Below, one piece after another: positions 1-3,951 of a stretch of 6,004 nucleotides of DNA. The first letter of the stretch is position 1. Every line of letters begins with the position of its first letter. Source of the DNA: Vicinamibacteria bacterium (GTDB lineage Bacteria > Acidobacteriota > Vicinamibacteria > Fen-336 > JAGNNV01); assembly GCA_016650185.1 (NCBI GenBank), contig JAENWE010000179.1, positions 1 through 6,004 of the forward strand, read 5' to 3'. The position numbers and the translations under genes were made by a program. The notes below the pieces were generated by a model. That model worked only from the letters and a program-made list of their open reading frames with translations, was not told the DNA's origin and made no database searches.

Positions 1-1
1 C

Positions 2-73
2 TCGCGTGAGATGTGGGAGTTCTTTCGTGAGCATCCGCTTCGAGTGGCGCAAACCGCGGTGCTTCAGAACTGA
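2..73 (+). CDS. C-terminal end of an esterase-like protein (partial)
   Basis: Only the last 23 codons and the TGA stop are inside the window; the gene begins upstream of base 1. The peptide contains MWEFFREHPL close to its end. A (M/I)WxFFxxHP helix close to the C-terminus is common in alpha/beta-hydrolases of the polyhydroxybutyrate depolymerase / LpqC-like esterase group, where it caps the fold after the catalytic histidine. That family link rests on one short motif and the catalytic residues are out of view, so it is tentative. The frame is open from the window edge and the codons are GC-rich at third positions, which supports real coding. No hairpin terminator follows the stop. Confidence 0.45.
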   Translation, partial: SREMWEFFREHPLRVAQTAVLQN

Positions 74-229
74 GACGGCGCTTTGAGACGCGATCATGGT
101 CGCCGGCTTCTTTGTGGTGTAACAGAGCGGAATGGTCGTGTTCTAGGGATGTGATCCTGCGGCCCTGCGAAGGGAAAGCCAAGTCGCCCTCGCAGGCCCG
201 CACTAAGCACAAGCTCACGGGAATCGTCC

Positions 230-264
230 GGATCGGGAAGGGAACGTGATCGAGGAGCCTTTGG
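230..264 (-). repeat. 35-bp repeat, copy 1 (isolated)
   Basis: This segment matches 5496-5530 at 33 of 35 positions in the same orientation on the + strand; the differences are at 235 and 250. Similarity stops abruptly on both sides. Read on the minus strand it gives QRLLDHVPFPI, against QRLLAHVPFLI in the spermidine-synthase-like gene. Both substitutions change an amino acid (A to D, L to P), so this copy appears not to be under the same protein constraint. It may be a residue of a paralogue or a small duplicated fragment. Confidence 0.75.
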
Positions 265-351
265 CGGCGAGGCCTCGACCAGATGACCCCACCCAGGTTC
301 CTTATCGGATCGCGGAAGAGCAATCACCTATCATGAACCTGGAGATGATGT

Positions 352-358
352 AAGGAGG
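352..358 (+). promoter_or_regulatory. Strong ribosome binding site
   Basis: AAGGAGG, a near-perfect anti-Shine-Dalgarno match, lies five bases upstream of ATG 364. It is the best ribosome binding site in the window and is the main argument that translation starts, or once started, at 364. Confidence 0.6.
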
Positions 359-363
359 AATTC

Positions 364-813
364 ATGGTCACAGACGAAGTAAGGTGCCCGGCGCTCAAAC
401 ACATCCGCTACGAGCTTGAGCAACTCTTGTGGCTTGTACACTTCTGCCCTCAGCGAGAAGAAGGGGAGAGCTCCCGCGAGGGAGGGAGTCTTGATGCAAG
501 ATACTGCGTGCGGTCGCCGCCGGATGGGGCGCCGACACTTCCTCGCCGGCGAGCCCGCCCGCCTGAAGCTGTCGGCGCCGGGCGTCCCATTCCGCATACC
601 GCTCGAGGCCTGATACGGCTGCCACGGCCTCGGGGCGCCGCGGGGGTGCGGCCTGGCGGGAAACCAGGAGTACATCAGCCTGGTGCAGTTCTTGCTGGGA
701 GCTACGAGATGATTGGGAGCGGGGGGATCAACAGGCTGCTTGAGCAGGGGCTCGTCGAACCGCAGGCGGTCAACAACGGCTACGTTCTGCCGAATTACGC
801 GCCGAAAGGGTGA
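364..813 (+). CDS. Unrecognised ORF, possibly a decayed gene
   Basis: This 149-residue frame begins at an ATG behind AAGGAGG and stops seven bases before the metallopeptidase start. I do not recognise the product. The first 25 residues (with KHIRYELEQLLWL) look like a normal amphipathic helix, and the last 37 residues (with GGINRLLEQGLVEPQAV) have ordinary composition and GC-rich third positions. Between them the frame is rich in Pro, Arg and Gly, as expected of out-of-frame reading. The +1 frame there has coding-like pieces instead, notably around 650-700 (NQEYISLVQFLLG). The ORF is therefore either a real small protein with an odd middle or, more likely, a gene or pair of fragments with frameshifts. 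No signal peptide, membrane segment or known domain was found. Part of the minus strand here is also open, which I treat as a shadow. Confidence 0.3.
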   Translation: MVTDEVRCPALKHIRYELEQLLWLVHFCPQREEGESSREGGSLDARYCVRSPPDGAPTLPRRRARPPEAVGAGRPIPHTARGLIRLPRPRGAAGVRPGGKPGVHQPGAVLAGSYEMIGSGGINRLLEQGLVEPQAVNNGYVLPNYAPKG

Positions 814-820
814 GGGGCGC

Positions 821-1888
821 GTGAGGTTGCCCCGGGCCGGCGCACAGCAACCGACTCCGGCGCCGGGGCGCGCGCTGCCCAAGTGGGCTTCCTGGCCTGA
901 CGAGGACTTGCTTGAGCTGCGGTTGTGCGATCTCGGCCTCCACATCGCAGGGACGGCGGTCGAGGAGGGCGTGCGCGCGCTCTATGCGAACCTCCAGGCC
1001 TCCGGCCTGCGTTTCCGCCCCCACGTGTGGCTCTCGGACGAATGGTTTTGTCCCGATGGCGTAGCCGGAATCGCCATTCCGTTCCATCTGGCGCACTCGC
1101 GGCTCATGCGCCTCGAGCGCTCGCAGATGCTCGAGGTCGAGGGGGGAACGCCCGAGTGGTGCCTGCGGATTCTCAGGCACGAGGCCGGGCACGCCATAGA
1201 GAACGCCTTCGGCCTGCGAAAGCGGGAGCGCCGTATCCAGATCTTCGGCGACTCGAAGCAGCCCTACCCCGCCCACTACGAACCGCGCCCTTACAGCCGG
1301 CGCTTCGTCGTACACCTTGACGGCAGTTACGCGCAGGCGCACCCGGACGAGGATTTCGCGGAGACATTCGCCGTGTGGATCGACCCCGAGAGCGACTGGC
1401 GCGCAGACTATGCGGGCTGGCCGGCTCTGAGCAAGCTGGAGTACGTCGACGAGGTCATGCGGGAACTCAGGAGTCTGACGCCCCCAAAGCACCGGGAGCG
1501 AACCGTAGAGCCTCTGTCCTCACTTCGACTGACCCTGCGCGAGCACTACGAGGCGCGGCGCGCGCACTACGGAGTCGACCATCCCTCCTTCCATGACACC
1601 GGCCTGAAGCGACTGTTCCGCTCGCCTTCGGACGCAGGAGCGAAGAGCGTCAAGGCGGAGCGAGTGATTCGCGAGCTGAGCGACGAGACCGCGCGCACGG
1701 TCGCGCGCTGGACGGGCCAGTACCAGTATGTGATCAAGGCGGTGATTGCCGCGATGGCCGATCGCTGCCGTCATCTTGAGCTTCGATCGACGTTGCCCAA
1801 AAACCGCGCACGGCTCGAATTCGCCACACTCCTGACCGTCGAGACCATGAAGAAGGTGCACAGCGGACGACATCGAGCGGCATTATGA
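821..1888 (+). CDS. Putative zinc-binding metallopeptidase
   Basis: This 355-residue protein has an HExxH-type zinc site. RHEAGH places the two His ligands and the catalytic Glu at about residues 120, 121 and 124. A downstream HPDEDFAETFAVW segment (about 174-186) offers Glu 177 or 181 as a third ligand, a gluzincin-like arrangement. It resembles proteins annotated as putative zinc-binding metallopeptidase, whose conserved N-terminal blocks LCDLGL, FRPHVWLSDEWF and GIAIPF are all present. There is no signal peptide or membrane segment, so it is probably cytoplasmic. GTG 821 was chosen because the residues before it, back to ATG 713, are Arg/Ser-rich and overlap the preceding ORF, while conserved sequence begins soon after GTG; a purine-rich GGGTGAGGGG sits just upstream. 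Its stop overlaps the start of the ATP-grasp gene by four bases, implying translational coupling. The substrate is unknown. The C-terminal 120 residues are mostly helical with no motif I recognise. Confidence 0.88.
   Translation: MRLPRAGAQQPTPAPGRALPKWASWPDEDLLELRLCDLGLHIAGTAVEEGVRALYANLQASGLRFRPHVWLSDEWFCPDGVAGIAIPFHLAHSRLMRLERSQMLEVEGGTPEWCLRILRHEAGHAIENAFGLRKRERRIQIFGDSKQPYPAHYEPRPYSRRFVVHLDGSYAQAHPDEDFAETFAVWIDPESDWRADYAGWPALSKLEYVDEVMRELRSLTPPKHRERTVEPLSSLRLTLREHYEARRAHYGVDHPSFHDTGLKRLFRSPSDAGAKSVKAERVIRELSDETARTVARWTGQYQYVIKAVIAAMADRCRHLELRSTLPKNRARLEFATLLTVETMKKVHSGRHRAAL
1885..1888 (+). promoter_or_regulatory. ATGA stop/start overlap (translational coupling)
   Basis: The TGA of the metallopeptidase gene (1886-1888) and the ATG of the ATP-grasp gene (1885-1887) overlap as ATGA. 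Such overlaps usually mean a terminating ribosome reinitiates on the next gene, keeping the two products at linked levels. Confidence 0.8.
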
Positions 1889-2922
1889 AAAAGCCCCGCC
1901 CCTTACGCGTGCTCGTGCTGGTGCAAAAGGATCTGATTCCCCCCGAGGAGGCGACACCCGATGAGGTGGCGGGAGCACCTTGGAAAATGGAGTATTCCAT
2001 CGTCAAGACCCTGCGCGCGCTGGGCCATACTCCGATCCCGCTCGAGGTCGAAAGCAACCTCGGCGTGATTCGTGAGGCCATCGACGTCTCCAGACCGCAG
2101 ATCGCGTTCAACTGCCTCGAAAGCTTCGACAACGTCGCGACCTGGGACGCCAACGTGGTGGGCTATCTCGAGATGCTCAAACTGCCCTACACCGGCTGCA
2201 ACTCGCGAGGCCTGCTGCTCGGCCGCGACAAGTCGCTCGCCAAGACCTTGCTCTCGTATCACCGGATCCCGGTGCCGCGCTTCCTCATCGTTTCGCGGGG
2301 GCGCAAGGCGAAGCGACCGCAACGGCTCACCTTTCCGCTCTTCGTGAAGTCGCTGACCCTGGATGCGTCTATCGGGATTTCACAGGCATCCGTAGTCGAA
2401 ACCGACGCGCAGCTTGTGGACCGCGTCGCGTTCATCCACGAGTCGATCGGAACCGACGCTCTCGTGGAGCAGTACGTCGAGGGGCGCGAACTTTACGTGG
2501 GGATCCTCGGCAATCGGCGGATCGAAGCGCTTCCGGTGTGGGAACTTTCGTTTGACAAGATGCCCGAGGAGAGCCGGAACATCGCGACCGAGCGGCTGAA
2601 GTGGAGCCTCGCCTACCAGAAGAAGCACGGCATCGACAGCGGCCCGGCGGTCCTTGAGCCAGAAGCGGCCAAAGCTATTCAGGAGCTGTGCAAGCGCGCG
2701 TTCCGCATCCTGATGATGTCCGGTTGCGCCCGCGTCGACCTGCGGATCACGGCGCAGGGACGCGCCTACGTGATCGAAGCCAACCCCAACCCGCAACTTT
2801 CCCCGGACGAGGATTTCGCCCAGTCGTCCCTGGCCGCGGGAATCAAGTACCCCGCACTGATCCAGCGCCTTTTGAGCCTCGGTCTCCGCTTCGATACGAC
2901 CCGGGCCGAGCGAAGGGCCTAA
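1885..2922 (+). CDS. ATP-grasp ligase, D-Ala-D-Ala ligase-like
   Basis: This 345-residue protein of the ATP-grasp superfamily is close in length to D-alanine-D-alanine ligases (about 300-370). An N-terminal Rossmann-like part begins RVLVLVQKDL (8-17). The central ATP-grasp region has GRDKSLAK (113-120), PLFVKSLTLDASIGIS (151-166, a variant of the Gly/Ser-rich phosphate-binding loop) and EQYVEGRELYVGILGN (195-210). The metal-binding end has RVDLR (283-287, with Asp285) and IEANPNPQLS (297-306, with Glu298, Asn300 and Asn302), equivalent to the Asp/Glu/Asn Mg2+ ligands of Ddl. Such enzymes activate a carboxylate as acyl phosphate and join it to an amine. The substrate need not be D-Ala: the loop departs from canonical Ddl, and a metallopeptidase partner suggests a peptide or modified amino acid. 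The ATG start sits in the ATGA overlap with the upstream stop, so the two form one transcription unit. No hairpin terminator follows the TAA. Confidence 0.92.
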   Translation: MKKPRPLRVLVLVQKDLIPPEEATPDEVAGAPWKMEYSIVKTLRALGHTPIPLEVESNLGVIREAIDVSRPQIAFNCLESFDNVATWDANVVGYLEMLKLPYTGCNSRGLLLGRDKSLAKTLLSYHRIPVPRFLIVSRGRKAKRPQRLTFPLFVKSLTLDASIGISQASVVETDAQLVDRVAFIHESIGTDALVEQYVEGRELYVGILGNRRIEALPVWELSFDKMPEESRNIATERLKWSLAYQKKHGIDSGPAVLEPEAAKAIQELCKRAFRILMMSGCARVDLRITAQGRAYVIEANPNPQLSPDEDFAQSSLAAGIKYPALIQRLLSLGLRFDTTRAERRA

Positions 2923-3009
2923 CGTCCGTCGTGATCGGCGTCGCCGGGGATGGCGCGTTCCACGCGGTGTCAGGCATCGCGTGTGGCCCCGGCCCGTGCG
3001 GGTTTCTGG

Positions 3010-3288
3010 TCACGAACGACCGCCTCGTTCTTCCGAGAACGGGAGCGGGTGCATGGCGGGCCCGCACAGCACTTTTCCGTCCTGTCGAATCGCGAGCCGT
3101 GGCAGGGCAATCCCAGGTCTTCTCCGCGCCGTTCCATGCGACGATGCAACCAAGGCGGGTGCACACCGGCGACGCTGCGTGAAGCAATCCGTGCTCGTCG
3201 CGAAACACCCGGTCTTCTCGCCGGACAACTCGAGGATCTTTCCCGCTCCCCGCGCCACTTCGGACAGCGAATCCACGCCCGCGCCCTA
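3010..3288 (-). pseudogene. Rieske [2Fe-2S] domain remnant of an FAD oxidoreductase
   Basis: Reading the minus strand across three frames rebuilds a C-terminal Rieske domain: DSLSEVARGAGKILELSGEK, then VFRDEHGLLHAASPVCTRLG, CIVAWNGAEKTWDCP, PCHGSRFDRT, and finally KVLCGPAMHPLPFSE. Both cluster-binding motifs are recognisable: C-T-R-L-G-C, where the usual CxH has Arg instead of His, and C-P-C-H-G. The wording matches the Rieske tail fused to DadA-like FAD-dependent oxidoreductases. Three single-base losses break the frame, each in a G or C run: near 3203 (before VFRDE), near 3106 (within DCPC) and near 3079 (before KVLCG). The FAD domain that should precede it is missing; an in-frame stop lies at the edge of the palindromic element. 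The TGA at 3010-3012 looks like the native stop. It is probably non-functional. The alternative is a set of homopolymer assembly errors, but the missing FAD domain argues for real decay. Confidence 0.75.
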
Positions 3289-3321
3289 GCCCGTGGTGAA
3301 AGTCGGGTTGCGTCGGAAGCG
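3289..3321 (+). repeat. Left terminal inverted repeat
   Basis: This is the left 33-bp arm of the palindromic element. The first 16 bases match the right arm without error, and three mismatches occur in the remaining 17. Confidence 0.8.
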
Positions 3322-3410
3322 GATCTTTTCCGCAGAGCTCTGCGTTGCGCAATCTCGCAATATTCCCGATATTCCTTCGGTTCCGCGCCTTGATCTGACG
3401 AAAAATCTCT

Positions 3411-3443
3411 CGCTTGCGACGCGACCGGACTTTCACCACGGGC
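3411..3443 (-). repeat. Right terminal inverted repeat
   Basis: This is the right 33-bp arm of the palindromic element, the reverse complement of 3289-3321 at 30 of 33 positions. A further three bases (CTG) separate it from the CTAG at 3446-3449, whereas the left arm abuts its CTAG directly. Confidence 0.8.
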
Positions 3444-3469
3444 TGCTAGGGACCGTCACCGAGGCGTTC

Positions 3470-3714
3470 AGGAAGACTGAGCGAAGGAAGCGGAGGAATC
3501 ACGAAGGCATCGTAAAGGCGAAGGGGGAACAAGCGGGGTTGGCGCGTCAAGTCCAGCCCGGCCCGGTTCGCCTGGATGCCCTTGCGAGGCGATTGGAGCC
3601 CCAAACACGCCCCTGGCCGGCCGTTTCGCCCCGGAGAGTGCTTCGTCACCTCGATCCCGCCCGCCGCGCAGGCTGCGCCGCCCTCGCGGGTCGCCCCGCG
3701 CTATCGTCGCCCGG
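3470..3714 (-). mobile_element. Probable non-coding tail of the IS91-type element
   Basis: About 245 bp lie downstream (minus strand) of the transposase stop. No gene was recognised; open frames on both strands here are rich in Pro, Arg and Ala with no motif. IS91-type elements carry a GC-rich non-coding right end (oriIS) after the transposase, which is the most economical reading. GAAC on the minus strand (GTTC at 3466-3469) would suit the known IS91 target preference next to that end. Four bases are weak evidence, so the boundary at 3470 is a guess. Confidence 0.3.
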
Positions 3715-3948
3715 CTACGCTGCCTCGTCTCCGGCGGGGCTGCGACTCCCGCAGCTATCGTCCTCGTCGCCCACCACCTGAAGGCGGAGCACTCGGCTCT
3801 TCCAGTGCGGCGGGCCGCGGCCTGGAGAGCGGCGCGGCGCCTCGGTCGTCTCGCCCACCCCAGCGAGGTGACTGCGACGTTGGCGGGCTCCTTGACCACC
3901 GCGAGCAGCCTCATACGTCCCTGGCAGTTGGGACAATGTCCTGCCGCT
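3715..3948 (-). pseudogene. IS91-family transposase remnant (C-terminal part)
   Basis: The minus strand encodes HCPNCQGRMRLLAVVKEPAN and then, after one lost base near 3876, HLAGVGETTEAPRRSPGRGP followed by HWKSRVLR and a tail ending DEAA. A CxxC zinc-ribbon half, RMRLLA, a short linker and a RSPxRGPPxWKSRVLR block, in this order, are typical of the C-terminus of Y2-type IS91-family transposases. The catalytic tyrosine and HUH regions are absent. The remnant begins just after the stop of the spermidine-synthase-like gene (3952), so the 5' part was lost at that junction. It is truncated and frameshifted and cannot be active. The identification rests on remembered family motifs; the order and spacing make it fairly convincing. 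Confidence 0.65.
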
Positions 3949-3951
3949 TTC

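Larger units (their letters stand above)
74..363. other. Intergenic stretch without a convincing gene
   Basis: About 290 bp lie between the partial esterase-like gene and the next start. Short open stretches exist on the + strand (frame 1 up to the TGA at 247-249, frame 3 from 207 to the TAA at 351-353). Neither has a recognisable start or family motif. The frame 1 to frame 3 switch near 245 could mark a decayed gene. The stretch contains one copy of the 35-bp repeat (230-264). I see no clear promoter pair or terminator hairpin. Confidence 0.5.
3289..3443. mobile_element. MITE-like palindromic element with 33-bp inverted ends
   Basis: The ends 3289-3321 and 3411-3443 are inverted repeats identical at 30 of 33 positions, beginning GCCCGTGGTGAAAGTC on each strand. 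The interior includes a perfect 14-bp palindrome (CGCAGAGCTCTGCG, 3331-3344) and short AT-richer inverted pieces around 3348-3375. CTAG lies at both edges (3286-3289 and 3446-3449). It is too short to encode a transposase. The layout fits a non-autonomous miniature transposable element or a REP/BIME-like structured repeat. It sits exactly between the Rieske remnant and the IS91-type tail. Longer open frames that cross it on both strands start inside the ends (each beginning MVKV) and are by-products of the symmetry. As RNA it would form a long stem that could slow or stop transcription. Confidence 0.75.

Noticed and set aside
333..353. A six-codon ORF (MNLEMM) ending just before the strong ribosome binding site, considered as a leader peptide.
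   Set aside because: It has no ribosome binding site of its own, no regulatory codon run and no attenuator hairpin.
713..820. An upstream extension of the metallopeptidase to ATG 713.
   Set aside because: The extra 36 residues are Arg/Ser-rich, overlap the preceding ORF and precede the conserved part of the family. GTG 821 is the better start.
331..945. A 204-residue minus-strand open frame over the unrecognised ORF.
   Set aside because: It overlaps the start of the metallopeptidase gene, has no ribosome binding site or motif, and lies opposite the better-supported start at 364.
770..1492. A 240-residue minus-strand open frame.
   Set aside because: It is antisense to the metallopeptidase gene, which has conserved zinc-site motifs. 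It is a shadow frame.
2843..3439. A 198-residue minus-strand open frame.
   Set aside because: It runs across the palindromic element, one of the three Rieske frames and the end of the ATP-grasp gene. Only its middle (the CTRLGC to WDC segment) is meaningful and is reported as part of the pseudogene.
3293..3781. A 162-residue + strand open frame starting in the left inverted repeat.
   Set aside because: It mirrors the minus-strand frame because of the palindrome and then crosses the element tail. It has no protein motif.
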